From: JACKBK01 sp963707275
Lineage (GTDB): Bacteria > Chloroflexota > Anaerolineae > JAAEKA01
DNA: 64,000 nt
NCBI GenBank assembly: GCA_963707275.1
Contig: CAVPPH010000006.1
Span: 393,613-457,612 of the forward strand
Direction: 5' to 3'
The translations under genes were made by a program, and so were the position numbers. The first letter of the stretch is position 1; each line of letters starts with the position of its first letter. Under the pieces are notes generated by a model, which did not search any database, was not told the origin of the DNA, and saw nothing but the letters and a program-made list of their open reading frames with translations. Shown piece by piece: positions 27,699 to 37,965 of the stretch.

Positions 27699-27863
27699 AT
27701 GCCCAAGAGAACTTATCAACCAAAAGTACGCAAGCGTCTGCGGGTACACGGTTTCCGCAATCGCATGAGCACTTCTGACGGGCGAAATGTTATCAAGCGT
27801 CGCCGCCAGCGTGGTCGCAAGCGTCTTGCGCCGGCTTTGACGTACCGCAAGCGCGACTACTAG
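27699..27863 (+). CDS. rpmH: 50S ribosomal protein L34
   Basis: 54 residues, MPKRTYQPKVRKRLRVHGFR to YRKRDY, the unmistakable L34 sequence with the conserved KRTYQP start and GFRxRM block. The tail LAPALTYRKRDY is slightly longer than the E. coli protein. L34 sits in the 50S subunit near the 23S rRNA. AGGAG lies 12 bases upstream. It begins the conserved rpmH-rnpA-yidD-yidC-khpB block; rnpA starts three bases after its stop. Confidence 0.98.
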   Translation: MPKRTYQPKVRKRLRVHGFRNRMSTSDGRNVIKRRRQRGRKRLAPALTYRKRDY

Positions 27864-27866
27864 CCG

Positions 27867-28220
27867 TTGAAGCGGGTCAACCGGCTGACCGAGCGTTCGC
27901 GGTTTCAGCAAATCCGGCGAAGCGGCAATTGCTGGTCGGATCGCCATCTGGTCATCTGCCTGTTGCCAAACGAATTGCCCGTCAGCCGCTTTGGTTTCTC
28001 GGTCAGCAAGAGAGTTGGCCGGGCGGTGGTTCGAAACCGGGTTCGCAGACGTACTCGTGAAGCAGTGCGACTGCGTTTGCCGGATATCGCCGTTGGTTTC
28101 GACGTTGTATTTGTAGCCAGGAATCCAGTAGCACAGGCCGCGTATTCTCAAATCGAAGGCAGTGTTGACAAATTGCTCCGCTTGGCTGGCCTGCTTACAG
28201 TTGAACCGAAGACAGTGTAG
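27867..28220 (+). CDS. rnpA: Ribonuclease P protein component
   Basis: 117 residues from a TTG start at 27867. The protein cofactor of RNase P helps the RNA subunit remove 5' leaders from tRNA precursors. The signature helix VGRAVVRNRVRRRTREAVR (the RNR motif) is intact, as are GFSVSKR and FDVVFVARNPV. Its position directly after rpmH is the standard arrangement. No other in-frame start fits the family N terminus (MKRVNRLTERSRFQQI). Confidence 0.97.
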   Translation: MKRVNRLTERSRFQQIRRSGNCWSDRHLVICLLPNELPVSRFGFSVSKRVGRAVVRNRVRRRTREAVRLRLPDIAVGFDVVFVARNPVAQAAYSQIEGSVDKLLRLAGLLTVEPKTV

Positions 28221-28262
28221 TGTATGGAACGGCGCACGGAGCGCTGAAATGAGAAGAGAACC

Positions 28263-28472
28263 ATGAAGCGAATTGTTATCGCGATCATAACGTTCTATCA
28301 GCGTTACATTTCAGCAGGTCTTGGCAGCAACTGTCGCTTCGAACCAACATGTTCGCAGTACACGTTGGAGGCCGTGGACCGTTACGGCGCTCTGAAGGGG
28401 CTTTGGATGGGGGCGCGACGGATCAGCCGCTGTCATCCCTTCAACCCTGGTGGATATGATCCGGTTCCCTAG
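28263..28472 (+). CDS. yidD: Membrane protein insertion efficiency factor YidD
   Basis: 69 residues containing the family signature CRFEPTCSQYTLEAVDRYGALKG (C27 region) and CHPFNPGGYDPVP at the end. YidD is a small amphipathic protein that assists YidC and Sec in inserting membrane proteins. The ATG has GAGAAGAGAA upstream. It lies between rnpA and yidC as in most bacteria. Confidence 0.97.
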   Translation: MKRIVIAIITFYQRYISAGLGSNCRFEPTCSQYTLEAVDRYGALKGLWMGARRISRCHPFNPGGYDPVP

Positions 28473-28504
28473 AATCCTTGTGATGAAAGAAAGAAGTTAG
28501 TTTG

Positions 28505-29485
28505 ATGCCGCGAAAACGGGTCTTGAGCCTGTTGCTGTTGCTGGCCGTCCTGATGTTGTTGGCCAGCGGTTGCGCACCTGTGGTAGCAGAAGATGGCTCG
28601 GTGTCAGCTCCAACTTGGATTGCCCCGCTGGCGACTCCATTGGAGTTGCTTATCGAGGCCGTCTACACATATATCCTCACGCCGATTGGCCTGGCATCCT
28701 ACGGTCTCGCCATCATTCTTGTGACAATGCTGATTCGTGCTCTGCTCTACCCCCTTACGCGCAAGCAGATGCAGTCGATGAAGAAGATGCAGTCGATTCA
28801 GCCACAGATGAAGGAGATCCAGGAGAAATACGGTAAGGATCGTGAGAAGCTGGCGCAGAAACAGATGGAGCTGTATAAGCAGGAGGGTGTCAATCCTGCT
28901 GGTGGGTGTTTGCCACTGCTGATCCAGATGCCCATCCTTTTTGCGTTTTACTACGCCTTGCTCTTGCTTGGTCCCAAGTTGAATCAGCCGTTTCTTGTGG
29001 ATACCCAGCCTGGCTTACCCCGAGTACGGGCAAGGAATGGCGTGGTTGCAACCGCTTACACCGGCGCATCTTCTGTCACCAGCCGTGCTGCCCTTCCTCA
29101 TACTGCCCATCATCTACATCGTCACGCAGTTCATCATGCAGCGCATGAGCCAGGCCACTAATCCGTCGGTGGGCGGCGGATCGATGAACTCAGTGATGAT
29201 GTTGATGCCGCGTGATGTTCGGCTACATCACCCTCATCGTGCCCTCGGGGCTGTCGCTTTACTGGGTGACCTCCAACGTCTTGCAGATCATCCAGCAGGG
29301 CCTGACCACCGGCTGGTCGGGTCTGCTTCCCGCCAAGAAAACTGCCGCCGGCAGTCAACACCAGCGGCGCGTCCTCTGCCAAGAGCGCGGTAATAACAAC
29401 TACCGGAACAACCAGCAGCGTCAACGGAGCTACCAATGACACTTCTGCCGGCCGACGGCGCAAGATGCGCAAAAAGAAGAGGTAG
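28505..29485 (+). CDS. yidC: YidC/Oxa1 membrane insertase (frame-broken)
   Basis: About 325 residues. The N terminus is lipoprotein-like (LLLLLAVLMLLASGCAP, lipobox LASGC), as in SpoIIIJ-type YidC. The core helices are IGLASYGLAIILVTMLIRAL, a cytoplasmic hairpin (MQSMKKMQSIQPQMKEIQEK), GGCLPLLIQMPILFAFYYAL, then after a frame change near 29000 LAYPEYGQGM and LPFLILPIIYIVTQFIM, and after another near 29210 MFGYITLIVPSGLSLYWVTS. A third change near 29345 gives a Thr/Ser-rich tail ending RRRKMRKKKR, the ribosome-binding basic tail. YidC inserts and folds membrane proteins; loss would be lethal, so the breaks are almost surely errors. Confidence 0.95.
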
Positions 29486-29488
29486 GAT

Positions 29489-30324
29489 ATGACGTCTTCG
29501 GAAGGCAACGAGTTTCGTGGCAAGACCCCGGAGGAAGCCACCGAAACGGGATTGGCTGCACTGAAGCTTAGAGCGGATCAGGTTGAAATCGAGGTGTTGA
29601 GCAAGGGAAGCCGAGGATTGCTTGGTTTTGGCGCTGAAGATGCCCGGGTGAAGATCACACCGATTGGCAAGATGCCTTCAAAGCAGTCGCCGCCTGAGAA
29701 GAAGGCTTCCCCTCCTCCGCCTGCAGCCAAAGCTCCGCCCGAATCAAAGCCTCAACCAACCGAGGCTCCCAAGCCGCCCCCAAAACCGAGCTCCAAAGCC
29801 GGACAAACAGGTCTGAGTCGAAGCCAGCAGCGGCGTCTGACGAAGATGCGGACGCTACTGCCGTTGCCAGCAGACCTCTTGCAGGGAATGCTCGACCGGA
29901 TGGGTATCAACGCGACCGTGCAGACGGTTGAGTACCGCGGTGTGCTGGACGAAGGTCAGGATCGCGCCCATCGTTCTCAACATCGAAGGCGAAGACTTGG
30001 GTATTCTCATTGGCCGGCGGGCGGAGACGCTCTCTTCCATTCAGTACCTGACCCGGCTGATGGTCAACCACCGGTTGCATCGTTGGGTCAACGTAGTCGT
30101 GGATGTCGAGGGCTATCGCGACGCGGCGTGAGGAGCAACTGGCTCGTCTTGCCAGCCGTATGGCCGAGCGGGCCGTCAGCTCGGGAAAGCCTGTTCCGCT
30201 GGAAGCCATGCCCCCCAATGAGCGGCGCATCATTCACATTACATTGCGTGACAACCCGTCGGTCACAACGCAAAGTGAGGGAGAAGGTGAGCACCGCAAG
30301 GTGACCATCATTCCCAAAGGGTAG
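29489..30324 (+). CDS. khpB: RNA-binding protein KhpB (Jag/SpoIIIJ-associated, frame-broken)
   Basis: About 278 residues, three bases after yidC. The Jag-N domain (GKTPEEATETGLAALKL, VLSKGSRGLLGFG) is followed by a long Lys/Pro/Ala-rich linker, a KH domain (LNIEGEDLGILIGRRAETL with the GRR loop, LTRLMVNHRL) after a frame change near 29950, and an R3H domain (RREEQLARLASRMAERAV, MPPNERRIIHITL) after another near 30122. KhpB binds RNA and influences cell envelope growth and division. The frames join cleanly, so the gene is complete. Confidence 0.93.
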
Positions 30325-30365
30325 CCGGGCGCGATTTCACGCCGCAGTCCATCCAGAGCACAACA

Positions 30366-30393
30366 AGAAATCCCGCCAATTGGCGGGATTTCT
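30366..30393. terminator. Bidirectional terminator after khpB
   Basis: AGAAATCCCGCC (30366-30377), loop AATT, GGCGGGATTTCT (30382-30393): a perfect 12-base stem with A-rich left and T-rich right flanks. It ends the rpmH-khpB operon and could also stop the converging MBL-fold transcript. Confidence 0.85.
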
Positions 30394-30410
30394 GATTTTC
30401 AGAGAGGGAG

Positions 30411-30472
30411 GTTGGTTCGTAGTAAGCGCTTTAGCGCCGTCTGGGGCGCCGAAGCGCCTACTGCGAACCAAC
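30411..30472. repeat. Long palindromic repeat (MITE/REP-like)
   Basis: 28-base arms (30411-30438 and 30445-30472) around a 6-base loop. They begin GTTGGTTCG and end CGAACCAAC, with only four transition differences, of which two can pair as G-U. The core GTAGTAAGCGCTTTAGCGCC has the look of dispersed hairpins in GC-rich genomes. The stop codon of the MBL-fold gene lies inside the right arm. Confidence 0.7.
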
Positions 30473-31247
30473 TGATAACTGATAGCAGTCGCCGGGCTGC
30501 GGCACGAGGATCACCCCGCTGAAATGTCGTGCTGCCGCGGTTTGGTAGAACGGAGCGGCTGCGACACCCGGGTCCTGGCGATGAACCAGTGCCAGCGTTT
30601 TCACGCCAGCTTGCGCTGCCAGCGTGCGGCTACGTCGGACGTAACCGAATGATTGTCGTAAGTCTTCTCCGGCGGGTCGGCGAAATAGGCTTCGTGTACC
30701 AGGGTGTCGATTCCGACCGCGAGGTGGGCGATCTCCTCTGAACGACCGGTGTCCGACGTGTAGACCAGGCCGCCCGTCGGCAAAATCCAGCCGCACGGCC
30801 CAGGTCGGCACCGAATGCCGGCCCGCAGCCAGCGTGTAGCGATACATCTGCCGCAGCGGGTAGGTTGTTGCTTCCGTTCCTGTGTAGACCAATGTATTGA
30901 ACCGTTGGCGACATCGGCAGGTCGGGGTACGCGATCTGGACCAACTGTTGTGCCAGTGCCAGCACACCGCTTTCCGCAACGATGGTGAGCGGCCGGTCGG
31001 GCCAGAACAGCACCCGGTTTAGCAGCAGCATCGGCAGGCCCAGCAGGTGGTCGCCGTGTTGGTGAGACAGGTAGATATGAGTCGGATCGCCCGCGGTCAT
31101 GCCAACCCGCTCGAGCTGTCGCATGATGGTCGGGCCACAATCCAGCAGCAGCGTCATGTCCCCGTGCTGTACCAGCAGTGCGGTGTGGTTGTCGGCGGGA
31201 TGGGACGCCATTGCACCGCCAACGCCCAGAAAAGTAAGTTTGATCAA
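30458..31247 (-). CDS. Metallo-beta-lactamase-fold hydrolase (RNase Z-like, frame-broken)
   Basis: About 262 residues, starting with TTG at 31247 (MIKLTFLGVGGAMASHPADN). The metal site is YLSHQHGDHLLGLP (HxHxDH); further motifs are LVYTSDTGRSEEI (Asp ligand) and LVHEAYF (His). Frame changes occur near 30880, 30770 and 30600. The end (GDCYQLSVGSQ) is read through into the palindromic repeat, which supplies its stop codon, so the last few residues may be recent. Proteins of this layout include tRNase Z and cyclic-nucleotide or phosphonate hydrolases; this one lacks the long exosite arm, so substrate is open. Confidence 0.8.
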
Positions 31248-31290
31248 TGGACTAAGAGGTTGCTTGCCGCTAATACGAACTGGTCTTAAC

Positions 31291-34200
31291 TCATCCGGTG
31301 GGATTCACCAGTCTGCGCAGATGCTCGCGTGCTTCGTCAACGTATTCACCGCGTGGCGCCAGCTTCAGGTAGGCGCGCCATTGCACGATCGCTTCCTGAT
31401 TGCGCTCCTGGCCTTCCAGCGCCAGCGCCAGACCGCGTACCGCCTGGCTGCGCTCCGGGTTCAGCTCCAGCACAGTCTGGTACAGATCGATAGCTGATTG
31501 CCACAGTTCCTGGCCACGCTGCAACTCAGCCTGCACCATCAGCGCACCTTCTCCGCTGTCGCCGGCCGCCACTGCCAGACGTTCCGCCTCCTGCGCGGCT
31601 TCCATCGCCTGTTCCACATCATCTGCTGCACGGTATGCGCCGGCCAGACGAATGAAGTAGGAGGGATCCTGCGTGTAGGCCGGCTCGATCTCGGCTGCCT
31701 GCTGGTAGGCTGCCAGCGCGTCTGCAGGCCTGTCAGCAGCCAGCAAGCCATCGCCCAACAGCAGGCGGTACCAGGCATTGTCTGGCTGAAGCTGAATGGC
31801 GGTTTCGAAGGATGCCACGGCTTCTTCGAACTGGCCTGCATCCCGGTAGGCGTTGCCCAGCTTCACGTGGGCGTCGGCGTAGTCTTCATCCAGCAGCAGC
31901 GCACGCTTGTACTGGCTGATGGCCTGTTCGAGATCGTCGCGGTCGCGATAGGTCTCGCCCAGCCCGATGTAGCCTGCCAGGTTGCGCGGATCCTTGTCGA
32001 TGGCAGCCTCGAAATCAGCGATGGCCGGGCCACTTCTGCCTGCCTGGCGCAGCAGTTCGCCGCGCTGCACCAGCACGCGCGCGGCCAGCTCCGGGCGTTG
32101 CGCCAGCTTCAGCAGCGCGGTTGAGCAACACCTCGGCCCGGTTCTCCTGGCCGGCCAGCACCAGCGCCTGGCTAAGTTGCAGGTACGCCTCAACGTAGCC
32201 GGGGTTGATCTCAACCGCTTTCTCCAGCTCATCGATGGCCGGGCGGGGATCGTCTGAACTGCGCAGCAGCGCCTTGCCCAGTTCGAAGTGCGCCTCAGCG
32301 CTGGTAGGGTTGGCTTCGACCGCTGCCGCATATTGTTTCAACGCGTCAGCCGGTTTGTTTTGCTGGAGCAGGATTTGCGCCAACTGGAAATAGGAACCGA
32401 CCACTGAGGGATCGGCTGCTTTGGCTGCCCGGAACTGCGACAAAGCGGTCGCCGTATCGTCGGCCCCCAGCGCCATGACGCCCAGTTGGATATGCGCCTG
32501 GGCTACAGCGGCCGGGCTAGCCTCAGTATCGTTGGCCAACTGGTTGATGATTTCCTGGGCGCGCTCGGTGTCGCCAGAAGTCGCGATAGGTCGCGCTCAG
32601 TTGCAGGCTGGCTTCCGACAGGCTCGGGTCGATGGCCAGCGCCTGCTCGAAGTTGCTGATCGCATCGTCCAGCTTGCCCTGCCGCCGGTACAGGTCACCC
32701 AGATAATACATGGCCGAGGCTGACTGCGGATCGAGCTCGATGGCTCGCAGATAGCGCCGCTCAGCCGCGTCGTCCTGGCCCAGTGCCTCGTAGGCCAGGC
32801 CCATTTGCAGGTACACGCCGGGGAACGCGTCGCCGCCGGGCATCTCCAGCAGATCGGCGAAAGCGGCGATTGCCTCCTGCGGCAGGCCGCTTTTGCGCAG
32901 CGCCTGGGCAAAGCGGAATTGAGCGTCGGCGCTTTCGGGCGCCAGTTGCACCGTCTGCGAATACTGGTCCAGCGCCTGCACCAGCAGATTGGCGTCCTCG
33001 TAGAGCGATCCCAGGTTGAGGCGGGCCTGCCAATAGTTGGGCGTCAGCGCGATGGCCTGCTCGATCTGCTCCGTGGCAGCCGTGGCGTCGCCGGCGCGCC
33101 GCAGCGCCTGTCCGAGGCGGAAATGTAGTTCTGCATTGTCGGGTAGCGCCCCGACGCCGTCCTGGTAGATCGTCAGCGCGGCGTCCGGATCGTTCTGGGC
33201 ATCGTACAGCGCGGCTAGCTGGAGATATGCGCCGGCGTAGGTCGGGTTGGCCGCCAACGCCTCACGGTAGCGTTCGATGGCCTGCCCGGTCTCGCCGGCG
33301 GCTGCCAGGGTGTTGCCCAGCTTCGTCAATGCGCCGGCCACCGCGGCCGGGTTGTCGCTGGAGCCTTGCAGCGCCCGGTCGAGCGCCTCCGTAGCGGCTT
33401 CCTGGTTGCCTTGCGCCTGGTAGACATCGCTGAGCTGTAGCAGCGCGTCCACCAATGTCGGATCGGCGGCCAGCGCCTCCTGGTAGCGTTGTTCAGCCGT
33501 GGACAGGTCGCCTTGCAGCCGGGCCACCTCTCCCAGCAGGAAGAACACCGGGCCGGGCCGGGCAGCCACTGCCAGCGCCTGTTCGAGGGTCTGGCGCGCA
33601 TCGTCGGTGCGGTTCTGGCTGATGTAAGCCTGGGCAAGCTGGACCGCGCCATCGACATTCTCCGGGTTCAACTCCAGCAGTTTGCCGAGCTGTTCCACCG
33701 CCGCGTCGACGTTGCCCGCCTTGCGGTAGGCCGTTCCCAGCAGCAAGCGTGCGTTCTGGTCAAAGCTGTTGACGGCCACCGCCGCGGCGTATTTGTCGAT
33801 GGCGTCGGCAGTCTTGCCCTGGCTCTCCAAAATGCGCCCCAGTTCCAGCAGCGCGCGATAGCGGGTCGGGTCCAGCGTGACAGCCTGGGTGAACTGCTCA
33901 GCTGCCAGATCGAGGTCGCCCGCGGTCCGGTAGGCCTGACCGAGCTTGAAGCGGGCCTCAGCGCTGGCCGGGTCAGCTTCCACCGCGCGCTGGTAGATGG
34001 CCAGCGCTTCGTCAGCCTTATCCTGCTGCTGGTAGAGGTATGCCAGTTGTAGATAGGTACCCAGATACGTGGGGTCGGTGGTCAGCGCCTCCTGGTAGCG
34101 ATCTTCGGCGGCTGCCAGATCATCGCGATCGCGGTAGGTGTTGCCCAGCTTGGTGAGGGCCTGTGCGATCTTGCGCGGGTCGGCGGCGGCTTGCTGCGCG

Positions 34201-35365
34201 ATCTGATTGAACGCCTCCTCCGCCTGAGCCTGGTCGCCCATGGCCTGGTAAGTGACGCCCAGTTCGGCGAAGACGTCGGCGTCGTCGGGCGTCTCTGCCA
34301 GCACAGCGTTGAACTGTTCCAACGCCTGGTCGTAGTTTTGCTGGCTGCGATAAGCTGCTGCCAGCGCGAGGCGGATGTCGCGCGTGTCGCTGGCCTGCGC
34401 CAGACCCTGCTGGTAAGTGGAGGTTGCCTGATCGAACTGCGAGCGCGTCTCGTAGAGCTGGCCCAGCCAGAGATAGGCGCGCGGATTGGTTGGCGCAAGG
34501 CGGATCGCCTCTTGCAAGTGCGTTTCGGCGTCGTCGAGCTGGCCCAGGCGGGACTGGACCTGACCCAGGAAGAATTGCGCCTCAGCGTTGACAGGGCTGC
34601 GTTCGACCGCGGCGCTGAACTGTTCCAGCGCCAGATCAAGCTGTTCCTGCTGCCAGATAGACCTGCCCCAACTGTGTGATAGGAGCCGATGAACTGGGGA
34701 TCCTCCTGCTGCGCCTGCTGATAGCTGGCGATGGCCCGGTCGGTGTTGCCTTGGAGCGATTCGAGGTTGCCCAGCCGGGTGATGGCCGAGGCGCGCGCGC
34801 GCGGATCGTTGACCGCGGCTGTGAGCGCCAGGTTGAAGTTCTCCGCTGCGCTGCTCAGATCGCCGCTGTCCTGGTAGGTGCCGCCGATCTGGATGTAGGC
34901 GTCGGCGAAGGCCGGGTCGACGCGCAGGGTGCGGCGATACTGCTCCAGCGCGCCATTGATGTCGCCCTGTGATTTGAGAAGCTCCCCGATCTGGAAGTAT
35001 GCCAGCGCGTAGGTGCTGTCCATCTCGATGGCTGCGTTGTACTCTGCCAGCGCGCGCTCCGGGTCGCCCTGCGCGAGGTAGACGTTGCCGCGCTTGACGG
35101 CCGGCGCTGGTGAGACCGGATTTGCCTGCGCTGCCTGGTCGTAGCTGGCCAGCGCCTCGGTCAGGCTGTTCTGCGCGAGGAAAGCGTCACCTTCGGCCAG
35201 CGCGCGGTTGAACGCCACCGTGTCGACCTCGACCGTCGCAGGCGGAGCCGGATCGGCCAGAACAAGCAGTGCAATGACTATGATGACTGGGATCAGAATC
35301 GCCGCAAGGAGGGCGACCCTGGCAACAGGAGACAGATCGTTTAATCGTCGGCTCAAACTTGACAC
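31291..35365 (-). CDS. Giant membrane-anchored TPR protein (frame-broken)
   Basis: About 1,350 residues when frame changes near 34650, 32570 and 32110 are bridged. A short cytosolic N terminus and one membrane helix (VALLAAILIPVIIVIALLVL) are followed by about 35 tandem tetratricopeptide repeats (for example ADAYIQIGGTYQDSGDLSSA, AGAYLQLAALYDAQNDPDAA). The repeats are clearly periodic at 34 residues and vary in sequence, so expansion is not recent. No catalytic domain is present; it is presumably an extracytoplasmic scaffold. It has its own promoter at 35418-35446. Such very long TPR proteins are frequent in Chloroflexota. Confidence 0.85.
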
Positions 35366-35417
35366 TTAATTCTCACCGTGGGTTTACATAGATATCCCGG
35401 CGCGTGGCCGGGAAGAC

Positions 35418-35446
35418 ATTATACTGCCTGCGCCGGTCTTCGACAA
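35418..35446 (-). promoter_or_regulatory. Sigma70-type promoter for the TPR gene
   Basis: On the - strand: TTGTCG (35446-35441), 17 bases, TATAAT (35423-35418). It gives a leader of about 45 bases to the start at 35365. Confidence 0.65.
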
Positions 35447-35531
35447 AACAATCGGCGAGACTGCCCTTGGTCCAGACCGCGGACGTGTTTTCAAGGAGGT
35501 ATGTTCCAGCTCAGTTGGCAATCGACCGGCG

Positions 35532-37849
35532 CTATGGCATTGTCGTTTCGCTTATCGGTTGCCAAACCATCTCCTCCGAATTCGGATGCAGCGGCAGGGT
35601 AACACAAAAGGTTGCGCCGAGTCCAGGGCCCGCGCTCTCGGCCTGAATCTGACCGCCGTGCGCTTGCACAATCGCCTGGCACAGCGCGAGACCGATGCCG
35701 ATGCCACCGAAGCGGCGTGTCGACGTCCCGTCAATCTGAAAGAAGCGGTCGAAGATACGGTCGAGCTTGTCCTGCCCGATCCCGATGCCGTGGTCGGTCA
35801 CGGTGATAGACTGCGCTACAGGCTGAGCGGGCCGCGGTGATTTCGATTGCGCCGCCGTTGGGGCTGAACTTGACGGCGTTGTCCAGCAGGTTGCCGATCA
35901 CCAGTTCCAGAAAATCGGCGGCGATATTCACCGGCCCCAGCGCTTCTTCAACGGTCGTGTGGATCGGATGGCCCGATTCCTGGGCGATTCGCTGCCATGG
36001 GTTGACCGCTTGCGGCAGCCAGCGATCGAGATACACCGGTTCCAGCACAAGCTTCTTCGGGTTGAAAGTCTGCAAAGCCAGCAGGCTGTTGACCATGAAG
36101 TGCAGGCGCCGGCTCTGTTGCAGCATGACGCTGAGCGCTGATATCTGGTCGTTGTTTAGCTCACCCATCTGCTGGTCCATCAGGAACTCGATGTAGCCCA
36201 TGACCAGCGTCAGCGGTGTGCGCAACTCGTGCGAGACGTTTTGGATCATCTCCTCGCGCGATTGCAGAGCGAATTCAAGCTCCGCGTTGGTTTCTTGCAG
36301 CGAGGAATACAGGCGCGCGTTTTCCAGCGCGATGCTGGCCTGATCGGCGAACGCCTGGAGGCGCTGCGCGTGCTCGTCGGTGTAGAAGCCGGGCACGCCG
36401 CTGTCCAGGTTCAGGAAACCGATGACCTGACCGTTGACGATCATCGGTGCGCCGGCGTTGGAGCGTAGCCACTCGGACTTCTGGCGTTCGAATCCAGCCG
36501 GGGAAAGTGTGTGTGTCAGGAATCGCCAGTGGCTGCCTGGTCTGATACATCAGACGCAGATTCTCCGTGTCGCTGATCACAAGGCGGAAACTGGCGTACC
36601 AGTTGCTCAAATCGTGCTCCGAGTAACCGCGGCTGCGCGCCACGGTTGCCGCATCGCCCTGCACGAGCAACACCCGGCACGCGTCGTGCGGGATGACCGG
36701 CTTGATCTCGTCCATGATGTGATCGAGCACCTCGTCCAGGCTGAGGGTGTTGGTCAACGCGGCCGAGGCGTGGCGCAGCGCATCCACGAAGGTACGCTGA
36801 TTGCGCTCGGCTTGCTCGGCCCGCTTGCGGTCAGTGATGTCGCGCATGACCACCAGCCAGCCGCGTGGCTGCCGGCTGTGCGGCTTCAGCGGCGAAACTT
36901 GCAGGTCCAGGAACCGGTTCGACTTTCCCAGGACAGCCTCGAAGTGGGTGGAGGAGTCTGCACCCGAACCGTTGAAGCTTTCCGGCTGTAGCGGCAGCAG
37001 CGAGTTCACCGGCAGTCCGATGGTTTCCTGTGCCCTAACGCCGAGCATGTCTTTGGCTGCCGGGTTGAGATCGATGGCGCGATACTGGCTGTCTACGACG
37101 ATGACGCCATCGGTCATTCCTTCGATCAACATGTCGCGGGCGACCGGGGTAATGTCGAGGAAACGGAACCTGAACAGGCTCCAGACAGCCAGCAGCCCGG
37201 CCACGGTGAAAAAGATTGGGGTGAGGTCGATCAGCGGCGCCGGGCCAACGCGCAGCACGTAGAGTACATTGCCCACTACCGGGATCAGCACCGCAACAAA
37301 GAGCAGACCCGACTGAGAGCGTTGCAGGCGCGTGCCAGACAGGATGTTGCGCAAAAGCATCAGCGCTGCGGCGATGATCAGCGCGTAACTGTAGAACCCG
37401 TGCAGCCAGAAGGACGGCCCGTAGGTGATTTTCAGCAGGCTGTAGCCGCGGCTGGTGTCAAGACTTACGCTCTGATATGTCAGGCCGTGCCAGGCGTTGG
37501 TCCAGAGCAAAAGCACTGTCAGCGCGGGGAGGAGACAGAGCAGCAGAAGATTGCGCCGGGTCAGCAGATGCTCGCGACCGGTGTATTGCAGGACGAAGAC
37601 AACCCAGAGCACGGGAATGGCGACGATCGCGAGGTACTGGCCCCTGATCCAGAATTGTTTTGCTGCGATATCGGCGCTCAGCAGTTCCAGCGCGTAAGTG
37701 ATGCACCAGAGCGCCATGGCCGCCATCAACAGCGCCATAGTGCTGGCGCCGGTCGTCGGACGCCGTCGCCACGCCAACACAGCCAGCACGATGGCCAGGC
37801 TGGCGCTGACAAACAGCGGAAGGGCGTAGGGGTTAAACTGCCATTGCAT
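35532..37849 (-). CDS. 7TM-PAS-GAF sensor histidine kinase (frame-broken)
   Basis: About 770 residues. The N terminus has seven or so hydrophobic helices (for example ALPLFVSASLAIVLAVLAW and FYSYALIIAAALMLL) of the histidine kinase N-terminal 7TM type, then a PAS domain (GMTDGVIVVDSQYRAIDLNP), a GAF domain (ASAALTNTLSLDEVLDHIMD to GFLNLDSGVPGFYTDEHAQR), the H-box NVSHELRTPLTLVMGYIEF and a HATPase (GNLLDNAVKFSPNGGAIEI, DHGIGIGQDKLDRIFDRFF, GIGIGLALCQAIVQAHGG). Frame changes lie near 36470 and 35820. No regulator gene is adjacent, so it is an orphan kinase here. The ABC exporter operon is divergent, 116 bases away. Confidence 0.9.
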
Positions 37850-37965
37850 GGTGGATCATGGGCAAAGCGCCTCAGGTTTCTAGCTTCCCGTGGAATCAAG
37901 TATACTGTCTGCGAAAGCAGGCTGCAAGATAGCGGGCCGCGTTGTCAGAGGAAGAAGAGTTTCAG

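Noticed and set aside
28021..28055. tRNA-like GGTTCGAAACC stretch
   Set aside because: It is inside rnpA coding sequence and cannot form the other arms of a tRNA. I found no rRNA or tRNA gene in the window.
27495..28475. Chromosome origin near rpmH
   Set aside because: rpmH is often near oriC, but no dnaA gene and no cluster of TTATCCACA-type boxes is seen here.
29000..29220. Programmed frameshift in yidC
   Set aside because: No slippery heptamer with a downstream structure is evident, several shifts would be needed, and neighbouring genes show the same fault, so base errors are more likely.
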